Shown: positions 18,791 to 27,670 of the stretch, in pieces
How positions within the stretch are numbered: position 1 is the first letter of the stretch
How the letters are laid out: the number at the start of each line of letters is the position of its first letter
Assembly: GCF_022213955.1 (NCBI RefSeq)
Contig: NZ_JAKNTW010000007.1
Span: forward strand, 310,001 to 374,000
Reading direction: 5' to 3'
Source of the DNA: Dolomitihabitans soli
GTDB lineage: Bacteria; Actinomycetota; Actinomycetes; Streptosporangiales; Streptosporangiaceae
DNA length: 64,000 nt
Notes under the pieces: model-generated
Seen by the model: only the letters and a program-made list of their open reading frames with translations
Database searches by the model: none
Told to the model about the DNA's origin: nothing
Position numbers and translations under genes: made by a program

Positions 18791-18901
18791 GTGAGGCGAT
18801 CTTCGGGTGTCCATGAGGTGAATCTGTCCAGGTCACGACATGTCGGGAACCCGCCATCAACCGGCCGAGGATCCAGGCGTCGTACACGTGGCGACGCGCC
18901 G

Positions 18902-19780
18902 TCAACCGCCGCCGATCCGGGTGCCACCGGCGACGAGCAGGACCACGTCGACCGCCGCCACCGCGACCGCCGCCGCGAACGGCGCCCGCGGCCGACGGCG
19001 GCCCAGCAGCAGGCCCGCTCCCGACAACAGCACCGCGGCGGCCAGCGCCGCCCAGCGCGCCGGGGCGACCGGCCCCTCCGGCCCGAAGACGAGCAACGCG
19101 GAGGCCGCCAGCAGCGGCACCGGGACCAGCAGGCGGACCCGCTCGGCACCGAGCCGCTGCGGCCACCCGCGCACCCCGGTGGCCAGGTCGCCGTCGATGT
19201 CGGGCAGCACGTTGGCCAGGTGCGCGCCGATGCCCAGGGACGCCGCCGCGACGACCGCCCACCAGGCGGGCCACGGCTCCCCCGGCAATCCGAGCGTGAC
19301 GAACGCGGGCAGCGAGCCGAACCCGATCGCGTACGGCGCCCACGAGATCACCGTCGCCTTCAGCCCCAGGTTGTACGCCCAGGCCGCCGCGACCCCCACC
19401 AGGTGCACGACCCCCGCAGCGACCCCGGACGCCAGCGACAGCGGCACGCACAGCACCAGGGCGATCACCGCCGCCACGGCCGGCACCCGCGCGCCGACCA
19501 GCCCGCCGACCACGGGCTTCCCGGCACGCCCCGCCGCGGCGTCCCGCCCCGCGTCCACCGCGTCGTTGCTCCACCCGATCGACAACTGCCCCGCCAGCAC
19601 CGCCGCGCCGACCGCCACGCATCCCAGCGGATCCCGCCCGCTCGCCACGGCGAGCACACTCACCAGCACGGAGACCGCCACGGTGGGCCCCGGGTGACAG
19701 GCACCCGCCAGCCCCCGCACCACGGTCCACCCACGCGTCTTCGGAAGCGAGCGGCCGCCGACCGGCGAAGGGCTGGACAT
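18902..19780 (-). CDS. UbiA-family prenyltransferase
   Basis: A 292-aa integral membrane protein with about eight hydrophobic helices and both prenyl-diphosphate motifs of the UbiA family: NDAVDAGRDAAAGRAGKP (first Asp-rich motif) and DIDGDLATG (second). The family transfers isoprenoid chains onto aromatic or quinone acceptors. ATG at 19780 (or GTG three bases before) is used; no strong binding site is seen. It is divergent from a type III polyketide synthase across 291 bp, suggesting that its acceptor is the polyketide phenol made by that cluster. That link is inference; a menaquinone or lipid role is also possible. Confidence 0.85.
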   Translation of the reverse strand: MSSPSPVGGRSLPKTRGWTVVRGLAGACHPGPTVAVSVLVSVLAVASGRDPLGCVAVGAAVLAGQLSIGWSNDAVDAGRDAAAGRAGKPVVGGLVGARVPAVAAVIALVLCVPLSLASGVAAGVVHLVGVAAAWAYNLGLKATVISWAPYAIGFGSLPAFVTLGLPGEPWPAWWAVVAAASLGIGAHLANVLPDIDGDLATGVRGWPQRLGAERVRLLVPVPLLAASALLVFGPEGPVAPARWAALAAAVLLSGAGLLLGRRRPRAPFAAAVAVAAVDVVLLVAGGTRIGGG

Positions 19781-20071
19781 CACGCAGCCGATGCTAGTGC
19801 GGCACGGGGGACGACCGAGCGTCCGTACGGCATGCCAGGCCGGCGCCACGCGCCGTAGGCGGCAAGGTCCGCGGGCCCATGGTGCTCAGGCGCGGGTGGC
19901 CGGCCGCCGTGACACCCCGGCCGCCGGCGTACTTCTCCGGTTCGGCCTCGCGCCGGAAAGCCGGGACACCGGGGGGCACCGGGGCGGCACGCCGGGAAGG
20001 TCCACAAGGCTCGTGGACGGGAGATCCGCGACGTAGGCTGACGCTAATGTCCGCGAGCCGGAAGTTACCAG

Positions 20072-21124
20072 ATGGCCCGAATTGCCGCTGTCCGAGGTGT
20101 CCTTCCTCCCCATCGATACCCGCAAGCGGAGATAACCGATGCGTTCGCCCGGTTGTGCCTGCCCGAGGGCGCCAGCCGGCGACTGCTCGACCGGTTCCAC
20201 GCCGGCGCGCGCGTCGATCACCGCAACCTGGTCCTGCCGCTCGACGACTACGCCAAGCTCGACGGCTTCGGCGCGGCCAACGATGTGTTCATCCAGGCGT
20301 CCGCCGACCTGGGCGCCGAGGCGGTCGGCGGAGCACTGGCGGAGGCGGGGCTCGAACCGCGTGACGTGGACATGATCATGTTCACGTCGGTGACCGGGAT
20401 CGCCGCGCCGTCGGTGGACGCCAGACTCGTCGCGCGGCTCGGACTGCGGCCCGACGTCAAGCGGATACCGGTGTTCGGCCTGGGCTGCGTGGCCGGCGCG
20501 GCGGGCATCGCCCGGGTGTACGACTACCTGCGCGGCTGGCCGGAACACGTGGCGGTGCTGCTCTCGGTCGAGTTGTGCTCCCTCACCCTGCAGCCGGCCG
20601 ACACCTCCACCGCCAATCTGGTGGCGAGCGCGCTGTTCGGCGACGGGGCCGCCGCCGTGGTGGTCTGCGGCGCGGACCGCACGGGTCCGGGGCCCACCGT
20701 GGTCGCCACCCGCAGCCGCCTCTACCCCGACACCGAGAACGTGATGGGCTGGGCCGTGGGCGACCGCGGTTTCCGCGTCGTGCTCGACCAGCGTGTCCCC
20801 GAGGTGGTCCGCACCTACCTCGCCGACGACGTCGCGGGGTTCCTCGCCGAGCACGGCCTGACCCCGTCCGAGGTCACGGCTTGGGTGTGCCATCCCGGCG
20901 GGCCGAAGGTCCTCGAATCCGTCGCCGAGGCCATGGACCTGGCCGACGACGCCCTGGAGCTGACGTGGCGATCCCTGGCCGCCCACGGCAACCTGTCGTC
21001 CTCCTCGGTCCTGCACGTGCTGCGTGACACGCTGACCCAGCGCCGTCCGCCGCCGGGCACGCCGGGGCTGCTCATCGCCATGGGGCCCGGCTTCTGCGCC
21101 GAACTCGTCCTGCTCCGCTGGTGA
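20072..21124 (+). CDS. type III polyketide synthase (alkylresorcinol/alkylpyrone type)
   Basis: The 350-aa ketosynthase-like enzyme carries the Cys-His-Asn triad of chalcone/stilbene synthases: Cys139 in FGLGCVAGAAG, His274 in VCHPGGPKVLE and Asn307 in AHGNLSSSS. The GCVAG form resembles bacterial PKS18/SrsA-type enzymes that condense long acyl-CoA starters with malonyl units. The next two genes encode a membrane methyltransferase and a flavoprotein, the same order as srsA-srsB-srsC of Streptomyces griseus, so the product is probably a phenolic lipid (alkylresorcinol) converted to a methylated quinone. Starter-unit choice cannot be read from sequence. GGAAG precedes the ATG. Confidence 0.9.
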   Translation: MARIAAVRGVLPPHRYPQAEITDAFARLCLPEGASRRLLDRFHAGARVDHRNLVLPLDDYAKLDGFGAANDVFIQASADLGAEAVGGALAEAGLEPRDVDMIMFTSVTGIAAPSVDARLVARLGLRPDVKRIPVFGLGCVAGAAGIARVYDYLRGWPEHVAVLLSVELCSLTLQPADTSTANLVASALFGDGAAAVVVCGADRTGPGPTVVATRSRLYPDTENVMGWAVGDRGFRVVLDQRVPEVVRTYLADDVAGFLAEHGLTPSEVTAWVCHPGGPKVLESVAEAMDLADDALELTWRSLAAHGNLSSSSVLHVLRDTLTQRRPPPGTPGLLIAMGPGFCAELVLLRW

Positions 21125-21134
21125 CCGGCACGCC

Positions 21135-21415
21135 GGTCACCCCCCACCCCACCGACCACAGGCACCCGAACGCCACCCCCATGCCGCACCCCACCGACCG
21201 CAGGCATCCCAACGCCATCCGGCACGCCACAACGACATCCCGCACGCCGCCGACCGCACGCACCCCAACACCACCCCGCACGCCGCACCCCACCGACCGC
21301 AGGCACCCGAACGCCACCCCCGCACGCCGCGCCCTACCGATCGCACGCACCTCAACGCCATCCGGCACGCCACACCCCACCGACCGCACGCACCCAAGCG
21401 ACATCCGGCACGGCA
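21135..21415. repeat. degenerate tandem repeat, about 43-45 bp units
   Basis: Five to seven diverged copies of a CA-rich unit (core CACCCCACCGACCGCAGGCA, then CCCGAACGCCACCC) fill the space between the PKS and methyltransferase genes. The clearest copies start with CACGCCGCACCCC or CACGCCACACCCC at roughly 43-45 bp intervals. There is no plausible gene; translations in the plus frames are low-complexity. It may act as a spacer, binding array or attenuating leader. Confidence 0.75.
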
Positions 21416-21609
21416 GACGACCCGCACGTACCGCCCCACCCCGGCCGGACGAAGACGGCGTCTGCCGATGACCGGCGCGCCGGCCCCACCCCACCGCAGA
21501 CCACGAGAACGCCACCTGCCGACGGGCGTCACCCCTCGTCCTGCGCCACCGGCGACCGGCACGCCGAGTCGGCCCCTACCCAGGCGATCACGGGCATAGG
21601 GTCGGGCAC

Positions 21610-22140
21610 ATGCCGATCGGGTATCTCCTTCTCGTCCTCCTCGTCGGGGCGGAACGCCTCGCCGAGCTCGTCGTGGCCCGCCGCAACATGCGCTGGAGCA
21701 TGGAACGCGGCGGAGTGATCTCCGGGCGCGGCCACTATCCGTGGATGGTCGTCCTGCACACGGGCCTGCTGGTGAGCTGCCTGGTGGAGGTGGGCCTTAC
21801 CGACCGGCCGTTCGTGCCCGCCCTCGGCTGGCCGATGCTCGCCCTGGTGATCGCCTCCCAAGGGCTGCGCTGGTGGTGCATCACCGCCCTCGGCTCCCGG
21901 TGGAACACCGAGGTGATCGTGGTGCCCGGCCTGCCGCCCGTCACCCGCGGGCCGTACCGGTTCGCCTGGCTGCGCCATCCCAACTACGTCGCGGTGGCCG
22001 TCGAGGGCGCCGCGCTGCCGCTGGTGCACAGCGCGTGGATCACCGCCCTGGCCTTCACCGTGCTGAACGCGGCGCTGATGGTGGTGCGCATCCGCTGCGA
22101 GAACAGGGCCCTCGCCACGCTTCCCCCCGTCCCGGCGTGA
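21610..22140 (+). CDS. isoprenylcysteine carboxyl methyltransferase-like membrane protein (SrsB type)
   Basis: A 176-aa integral membrane methyltransferase with four to five hydrophobic helices. The SAM-binding end is recognisable: GSRWNTEVIVVPGLPPVTRG, then GPYRFAWLRHPNYVAV (the RHPxY motif) and RIRCENRAL. In phenolic-lipid clusters such enzymes (SrsB, BpsB) O-methylate the alkylresorcinol or pyrone. Its stop overlaps the next gene's GTG by four bases (GTGA), showing coupling to the flavoprotein. It is separated from the PKS gene by a 485-bp repeat-filled spacer, so it may have its own promoter. Confidence 0.87.
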   Translation: MPIGYLLLVLLVGAERLAELVVARRNMRWSMERGGVISGRGHYPWMVVLHTGLLVSCLVEVGLTDRPFVPALGWPMLALVIASQGLRWWCITALGSRWNTEVIVVPGLPPVTRGPYRFAWLRHPNYVAVAVEGAALPLVHSAWITALAFTVLNAALMVVRIRCENRALATLPPVPA

Positions 22141-23153
22141 TCGACGTCCTGGTCGCGGGCGGTGGTCCCGCCGGGCTGGCCACCGCCATCCACGCGGCGC
22201 AGGCGGGCATGGAGGCCGTCGTGGTCGAGCCGCGGCCGGGCCCGGTGGACAAGGCGTGCGGCGAGGGTCTGATGCCGACCGGGGTGGCCGCCCTGCGCGC
22301 GCTCGGGGTCGAGGTGGACGGCAGCCCGTTGCGCGGCATCCGCTACCTCGACGGGCGGCATGCCGTACAGGCGGGGTTCCGGGACGGCGACGGGCTGGGG
22401 GTGCGGCGCACCACGCTGCACGCCGGGCTGTCGCTGCGGGCCCGGGAGGCCGGCGTGCGGGTCCTCCAGGGCCGTGTCGGCGAGGTGCGGCAGGACTCCA
22501 TGGGGGTCAGCGCCGCGGGGCTGCGGGCGCGCTGGCTGGTCGCCGCCGACGGACTGCACTCCCCGCTGCGGGCCGCCCTCGGACTGGAGTTGCCCGACCA
22601 TCTGCCGCGGAGGTACGGCCTGCGGCGGCACTACGGGCTGGCGCCGTGGACCGATTTCGTCGAGGTCCACTGGGCGGCGGGCGGCGAGGCGTATGTGACT
22701 CCCGTGGGCGCGAACCTGGTCGGCGTGGCCGTGCTGAGTTCCGAGCGGCACGGCTATCACGAGCACCTTGGACGTTTCCCCGCCCTGCTGGAGCGGCTGC
22801 GGGACGGCCCGGTGGCGAGCCGGGTCCGCGGCGCTGGGCCACTGCGCCAGCGGGTCCGGGCCCGGGTGGCGGGCAGGGTGCTGCTGGTCGGCGACGCCGC
22901 GGGGTATGTCGACGCGCTCACCGGCGAGGGGATCTCGCTGGCGTTGCAGTCGGCCCGGGTGCTGGTGCGCTGCCTGCGGGCGGGACGGCCGCAGGCGTAC
23001 GAGGCGGCGTGGCACAGGTTGTCGGTACGCCACCGGTTGCTCACCGACGCGCTGCTGACCGCCCGCCGCCACCGGGGCACGGCGCGGCTGATCGTGCCCG
23101 CCGCGAACCGCCTGCCCGCGGTCTTCGGCGGCGTGGTCAACCTGCTGGCCTGA
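22137..23153 (+). CDS. FAD-dependent monooxygenase/oxidoreductase (SrsC type)
   Basis: The 338-aa flavoprotein has the N-terminal dinucleotide fold VLVAGGGPAGLATAIHAAQA, the family feature DKACGEGLMPTGVAAL, a middle WLVAADGLHSPLR and the second FAD motif VLLVGDAAGYVDALTGEG, as in geranylgeranyl-reductase-like and aromatic hydroxylase flavoproteins. In srs-type clusters SrsC hydroxylates the alkylresorcinol so that it can become a quinone. The GTG overlaps the methyltransferase stop. The last 14 codons (RLPAVFGGVVNLLA) are reiterated three times in the DNA beyond the stop. Confidence 0.85.
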   Translation: MIDVLVAGGGPAGLATAIHAAQAGMEAVVVEPRPGPVDKACGEGLMPTGVAALRALGVEVDGSPLRGIRYLDGRHAVQAGFRDGDGLGVRRTTLHAGLSLRAREAGVRVLQGRVGEVRQDSMGVSAAGLRARWLVAADGLHSPLRAALGLELPDHLPRRYGLRRHYGLAPWTDFVEVHWAAGGEAYVTPVGANLVGVAVLSSERHGYHEHLGRFPALLERLRDGPVASRVRGAGPLRQRVRARVAGRVLLVGDAAGYVDALTGEGISLALQSARVLVRCLRAGRPQAYEAAWHRLSVRHRLLTDALLTARRHRGTARLIVPAANRLPAVFGGVVNLLA

Positions 23154-23317
23154 CGGCAGAGCCCGCCTGCCCACGTCTTCGGAGGCGTGGTCAACCTGCC
23201 GACCGGCCGCCGCCAACCCGACCTGCCCACGTCCTCGAAGCCATGGTCAACCTTGCCGACCGACCACAGACCCGACCTGCCCACGTCCTCGGAGGCGTGG
23301 TCAACCTGCCTGCCTGA
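23111..23317. repeat. four tandem copies of the flavoprotein gene's 3' end
   Basis: Copies start at 23111 (the gene's own end), 23166, 23222 and 23276, so the periods are 55, 56 and 54 bp. Each contains a form of CCTGCCCACGTCCTCGGAGG followed by CGTGGTCAACCTGCC. The three copies outside the gene still spell PAHVFGGVVNLP-like peptides in one or another frame but have no start codon. Confidence 0.85.
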
Positions 23318-23337
23318 CCGCGGGGACCGCCGGCGTC

Positions 23338-23697
23338 TCAGAGGCCTTCGGCGGCGATGGCGGCGCGCGCGCCGGCGATGGCGTCGTGCACCGGGATGAC
23401 GTCGTGCGCGCAGACCAGGTTCAGCGCATAGCGGGGGCAGGAGCCCAGGGGGGCGACCAGGTGGAGGCGGATGCCGAGCCGGGCGAGGTCACGATGGACC
23501 CGGAAGAGCGTGTTGATCCCGGCGCTGTCCAGGTAGTCGGCCTTGGTGAGGTCGACTACGCAGGTGCTGTGGCCCGAGCCCGCCCGGCTGACGGCCTCGT
23601 ACAGCTGCTCGGTGTTCGAGGCGTCGATCTCGCCGTCGACGATCAGCTCGGCGCGACCGGACACGTCGCGGGTGTGGAATCTCGCCGACGTCGTCAC
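23338..23697 (-). CDS. STAS-domain anti-sigma factor antagonist
   Basis: A 119-aa STAS protein. The phosphorylatable serine is Ser58 in ADYLDSAGINTLF, the classic SpoIIAA/RsbV motif, preceded by VVDLTKADYLD. Such proteins bind an anti-sigma kinase when unphosphorylated and release the sigma factor. The GTG start overlaps the stop of the upstream SpoIIE-type gene (GTGA), so both are made together and the phosphatase of the large protein is its likely regulator. No sigma factor gene is adjacent, so the target sigma is unknown. Confidence 0.9.
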   Translation of the reverse strand: MTTSARFHTRDVSGRAELIVDGEIDASNTEQLYEAVSRAGSGHSTCVVDLTKADYLDSAGINTLFRVHRDLARLGIRLHLVAPLGSCPRYALNLVCAHDVIPVHDAIAGARAAIAAEGL

Positions 23698-26600
23698 GAC
23701 AGCTCCATACGGCGCAGCCTGCGGCTCATCTCGACCGTGGTCCCCGTGGGGGTGGCGTCGATGGTGACCGAGTCCATCACGGCGCGCATCAGCGGGATGC
23801 CCCGCCCCCGATCGGCCTCGTACGGCTCGCGCCAGGAGCCTTCGTCGCTGACGCGCAGGGTGATCTGGCTGGCGGTGATCCGCCCTCTGACCCGGATGAT
23901 GCCCTCGGTGAAGGCGTAGGCGTGTTCCGCCGCGTTGGACACGGCCTCGCCGCAGGCCAGCAGGAACTCGAACTCCTCCAGCTTGGACAGGTGCGCGATC
24001 CGCAGCCAGTCGGACAGCCGCCGCCGCAGCTCCGCCAGGCTGTCGGGACCGGCGGGGAAGTCGGTCTCCAGGGTGAGCGGCGAGCCGCTGGTGCGCACGA
24101 GCAGCAGCGCGGTGTCGTCGTTGCCCTCGGACCCGATGAGCGTGAGGAGCCGCTCGCCGAGCTGGTCGAGGGGCTGGCCCGGCGGGTCGGGCTCCTGGCG
24201 CAGGCGGCGGGCGAGCCGTCGCAGCCCCGCGTCGATCGGCTCTCCTCTGCGCTCGACGAGCCCGTCGGTGTAGAGCACGATCGTGGAGCCCGGCGGCAGC
24301 CGTTCCTCGAACGCGCGGTAGTCCTTCGGCCCGCCGATGCCGAGCGGCGGTGAGACCGCGCTGCGCAGGTGGCCGACGCTGCCGTCGGGATAGCGCACGA
24401 GCGGCGGCGGATGGCCGGCGTTGGCGTACTCGAACAGGCCGGTCTCCAGGTGCAGCACTCCGCAGCAGGTCGTCACCATCAGGTCGGGTTCGAGGGTCTC
24501 GGCCATCCTGGCGGTCCTGGCCAGTGCCTGATCGGGGTCGTGCCCTTCGAGCAGATAGGCGGACAGGCTGCTGCGGATCTGGCCCATCACCGCCGCCGCG
24601 CCGATACCGTGCCCCGACACGTCACCGATCACGACGGCGACCCGGTCGTCGTCGAGGGGAACCACGTCGTACCAGTCGCCACCGATCGTCACCTCCGAGG
24701 TCGCGGTGAGGTATTTCGCCCAGGTGCTGATCCCGGGGACGGCGGGCAGCCGGTCGGGCAGGAGACTGCGCTGAAGCGTGGCCGCCATCTGATGCTCGAC
24801 GTCGAAACGGCCGGCCCGCTGGAGCGCGCACGCGCCGAGGCCGGCGATCGCCACCAGCTCGTCCTGCTCGCCGGGCGTGAACCTGCGATCCTCCGGCAGG
24901 CGCACGGCCAGCCCGCCGACGACGTCGACCCCGACGGCCAGCGGCAGCAGCGCCAGGGCCCGCGGGGAACTCGTCTGCCAGCGCGGCGTGCGGTCGCGCA
25001 TGACCGAGGCCAGCGGATGGTCGGCCGTCCCGGTGAGCTGCCGCACCCACGTCTCCTCGCCGCCCGGCCCCGCGCCGGCCGTGGCCACCGCCGTGAGGAC
25101 GTGACCCGCGCCCGGCATGACGACCACGGCGGCCGCGTCCATCACGGTCCGGGCGTGCGCGGCGACGATGTCGGCGACCTGTTCGACGGTCAGCGCCCGC
25201 GACAGGCTCGCGGTGATCTCCTGCAGCCGCGCGCTCCTCGCCGCGGCCCGCTCGACCGCCTTGCGTGCCGTCCGCTCGACGTGCAGCAGCCTGGCGTAGT
25301 CGAGGTGCAGGGCCAGGCGCCTGGCCAGCTCGGCGGCGACGGCTCGGTCTTCGCCCTCGTAGTCGGGGCGGCCGCCGTCGCCGATCAGGGTGAGGGCGCC
25401 GAGCACCCGCCCTTGAACGGTGATCGGGCTGACCATAGCGCCGGGCAGTTCGCCCGCGCCCGGCGGCCCGGCCGTACCGGACTTCGTCTGGATGCCGGCC
25501 TCCAGCCAGCGGTCAAGCACCTCGGTGGGCACTCTGACCTCGGTCTCCCCCTCGCCGGTGCAGGCGTGCAGCAACCGGGAGAGGCCGCCGTCGGCGGCGC
25601 TCACGTCAAGTGTGCACCGGGCGGCGAACGCGGGCACCAGGATCGCGCCTATCCGGCCCAGCCGCTCGGCGAGCGCTCCTCCCGCGTCGAGGCCCGCGGT
25701 CACCGCGGCGAGGATGCGGTGCCGTTCCTCGTGTCGTTTGCGCCCGGTCACGTCGGTGCAGGCGCCGATGAAACCGGCGAAGGCACCCTCGGAGTCGAGC
25801 CGGGGAACCCCTCTGGCGATCAGCCAGCCGTAGGAGCCGTCGGCGCGGCGGTGGCGATATTCCACCTCGAACGCCCTGCGCCTGGCGAGCGCGTCGTGGT
25901 AGGCGGCGGGCATGAGGTGGCCGTCGTCGGGGTGCACGCCCTCGGCCCAGCCCTCGCCGAGTTCCTGCGACGGGGTGCGGCCGGTGTGGGCGAGCCAGGC
26001 GCGGTTGACGAAGTCCCAGCCGCCAGCCGGCCCGGCCGACCAGATGAGCGCGGGAGCCTCGTCGCACAGCAGGCGGAAGCGTTGCTCGCTCGCGTCGAGG
26101 CGGATCTCCGTGGTGCGCCGCAGCCGAGCCATGACCAGGTGAGCGCCGACCCTGGCGAGCAGGTCGCGGCTGGAGAACGGCTTGACCAGGTAGTCGTCTA
26201 CGCCGGTGGTCAGCCCCTGCACCACCGCTCCCCCGGCGCCGGCCGACAGCAGCACCACGGGCAGCGACTCGGCGCCGGGGTCGGCCCGCATCTCCCTGAC
26301 GAGCTCCAGCCCCTCCGCCTCCGGCATCATCGCGTCCGCGAGCATCAGCCCGAAGCCTCCGGACCTGGCCAGGTCGAGCGCCTCCCTGCCGCTCGCGACG
26401 GCGCTGGTCTCCCAGTGCTCCCCGAGCAGCCGCTGAAGGTAGGCGCGGATGTCGGCGTTGTCGTCGACGACGAGGATCCGCTCGTCCTGGGTGCCGGTGA
26501 GGCCGGGTGAAAGGATCGTGTCCGTCGAGGGGGTCTCGGAACCGTGGGCCACCGCGCTCTCCTTCGGCACCGCCTTGAGCGCCGCCCTGAGCACCGCCTT

Positions 26601-27506
26601 GAACGCCGCCGTGGCGAGCATTTCGAGGAAGCCGAGGTGATCCTCGTCGAAGGCGGTGTTCGGGCTCAGGCCGGCGGTGAGCACGAGCGTGTCCCCGTGG
26701 CTCGCCGGCACCGGCAGGACGTGCGCCCGGTCGGCGGGGCCCGCGGTGCCCGGCGCCACCCAGCCCGCGGCCCGTACGGCCAGCCCGCCGACCTGCCGGG
26801 CGCGCCCGTCGGCGGCGACCTCGCGCAGCGGCCACACCAGGGGATCGCGCAGCGCGGGCGGCACCTCGGAGCCGACGAGGAACTCGGGCTCGGCGGCGCG
26901 GTCGCCGGGCACCAGCCACCACAGCGCGAAGGGCAGGTCGGGCCCGGCGACCGCCGGGTTCTCCGCGGCGGCGCGCACCAGGGCCATCCTGCGCCTGGCG
27001 CGCACCTCCCCGGTGGTCTCCGAGAAGGCGCAGAGCACCCCGGCGGTGGCGCCGTCGTCACCGGTCACGGGACCGCAGGAGAAGGTGAAGAACGTCTCTT
27101 CGACGATTCCGCCGCGCTCCAGCCAAACGATCTGGTTCTCGATCCGCTCGGCCTCGCCGGTGGCCAGGACGCGCTCACAGACGGGGCCGATGACATTCCA
27201 GACCGTCGCCAGGAATTGCGGCGACGACCCCGTTTCGCGATCTTCTCCTAAGATCGCACGACAGGCGTCGTTACTGAACGGATAAAGCTCCGTTCCCCAG
27301 ACGAAGAGCATCGGCGACGGGGATTCCAGCACGGTCCGCAGGGTGGTCCTCAGCGTGCCGGGCCAGGTCTCCGGCTCGCCGAGCCGGGTGCCTGACCAGT
27401 CGAATTCCCGCAGGTGCCGGACCGTCTCGCCGGATCCGGCGAAGAGGTCGGCACGCGAGGTAGGGGGCTCTGTCCGGGTGTGGCCGGAGACAGATCTTGC
27501 AGGCAT
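23694..27506 (-). CDS. multidomain SpoIIE phosphatase with receiver, PAS, GAF and HATPase domains
   Basis: A 1270-aa signalling hub. Approximate order: PAS/GAF-like sensor (35-170), second sensor (175-310), response-regulator receiver (342-455; VVDDNADI, phosphoacceptor Asp391 in LADAMMPE, Lys442 in YLVKPF), PAS (475-590; DVTGRKRHEERH exit), GAF (595-740), GAF (765-895), PP2C/SpoIIE phosphatase (905-1140; metal Asp944 in GGDWYD, Asp962 in GDVSGHG, Asp1081 in YTDGLVE) and an RsbW-type HATPase (1150-1268; GEAVSNAAEHAY, DRGRGIPLM). It thus holds both the kinase-like and the phosphatase parts of a partner switch. It is coupled to the STAS gene. The ATG has only a weak binding site. Confidence 0.93.
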   Translation of the reverse strand: MPARSVSGHTRTEPPTSRADLFAGSGETVRHLREFDWSGTRLGEPETWPGTLRTTLRTVLESPSPMLFVWGTELYPFSNDACRAILGEDRETGSSPQFLATVWNVIGPVCERVLATGEAERIENQIVWLERGGIVEETFFTFSCGPVTGDDGATAGVLCAFSETTGEVRARRRMALVRAAAENPAVAGPDLPFALWWLVPGDRAAEPEFLVGSEVPPALRDPLVWPLREVAADGRARQVGGLAVRAAGWVAPGTAGPADRAHVLPVPASHGDTLVLTAGLSPNTAFDEDHLGFLEMLATAAFKAVLRAALKAVPKESAVAHGSETPSTDTILSPGLTGTQDERILVVDDNADIRAYLQRLLGEHWETSAVASGREALDLARSGGFGLMLADAMMPEAEGLELVREMRADPGAESLPVVLLSAGAGGAVVQGLTTGVDDYLVKPFSSRDLLARVGAHLVMARLRRTTEIRLDASEQRFRLLCDEAPALIWSAGPAGGWDFVNRAWLAHTGRTPSQELGEGWAEGVHPDDGHLMPAAYHDALARRRAFEVEYRHRRADGSYGWLIARGVPRLDSEGAFAGFIGACTDVTGRKRHEERHRILAAVTAGLDAGGALAERLGRIGAILVPAFAARCTLDVSAADGGLSRLLHACTGEGETEVRVPTEVLDRWLEAGIQTKSGTAGPPGAGELPGAMVSPITVQGRVLGALTLIGDGGRPDYEGEDRAVAAELARRLALHLDYARLLHVERTARKAVERAAARSARLQEITASLSRALTVEQVADIVAAHARTVMDAAAVVVMPGAGHVLTAVATAGAGPGGEETWVRQLTGTADHPLASVMRDRTPRWQTSSPRALALLPLAVGVDVVGGLAVRLPEDRRFTPGEQDELVAIAGLGACALQRAGRFDVEHQMAATLQRSLLPDRLPAVPGISTWAKYLTATSEVTIGGDWYDVVPLDDDRVAVVIGDVSGHGIGAAAVMGQIRSSLSAYLLEGHDPDQALARTARMAETLEPDLMVTTCCGVLHLETGLFEYANAGHPPPLVRYPDGSVGHLRSAVSPPLGIGGPKDYRAFEERLPPGSTIVLYTDGLVERRGEPIDAGLRRLARRLRQEPDPPGQPLDQLGERLLTLIGSEGNDDTALLLVRTSGSPLTLETDFPAGPDSLAELRRRLSDWLRIAHLSKLEEFEFLLACGEAVSNAAEHAYAFTEGIIRVRGRITASQITLRVSDEGSWREPYEADRGRGIPLMRAVMDSVTIDATPTGTTVEMSRRLRRMELS

Positions 27507-27670
27507 CCCACGGGCCTTGTCTCACTGAGGGTCGAAAAGCAGTTCTCAAGCGAGAAAGACATTAGCATCGCTGCCCGGTGTCCGCCCGTGCGTTACAGAA
27601 CAAGCATGACCGGCTCATTCTGACGGATATTTCGGCTTTTATCCGCATAAACTCTAACAAATCGGCAATC

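Noticed and set aside
21135-21415. Possible CRISPR array
   Set aside because: Units are adjacent and diverged, with no unique spacers between conserved repeats, and no cas genes are present in the window.
22256-23317. 353-codon frame overlapping the flavoprotein gene and its 3' repeats
   Set aside because: It is the off-frame translation of the flavoprotein gene, Arg/Gly/Ala-rich; the true frame has both FAD motifs. Only the repeat at its end is of interest.
24369-26510. 713-codon plus-strand frame opposite the SpoIIE-type gene
   Set aside because: Shadow of the codon bias on the other strand; no recognisable protein features.
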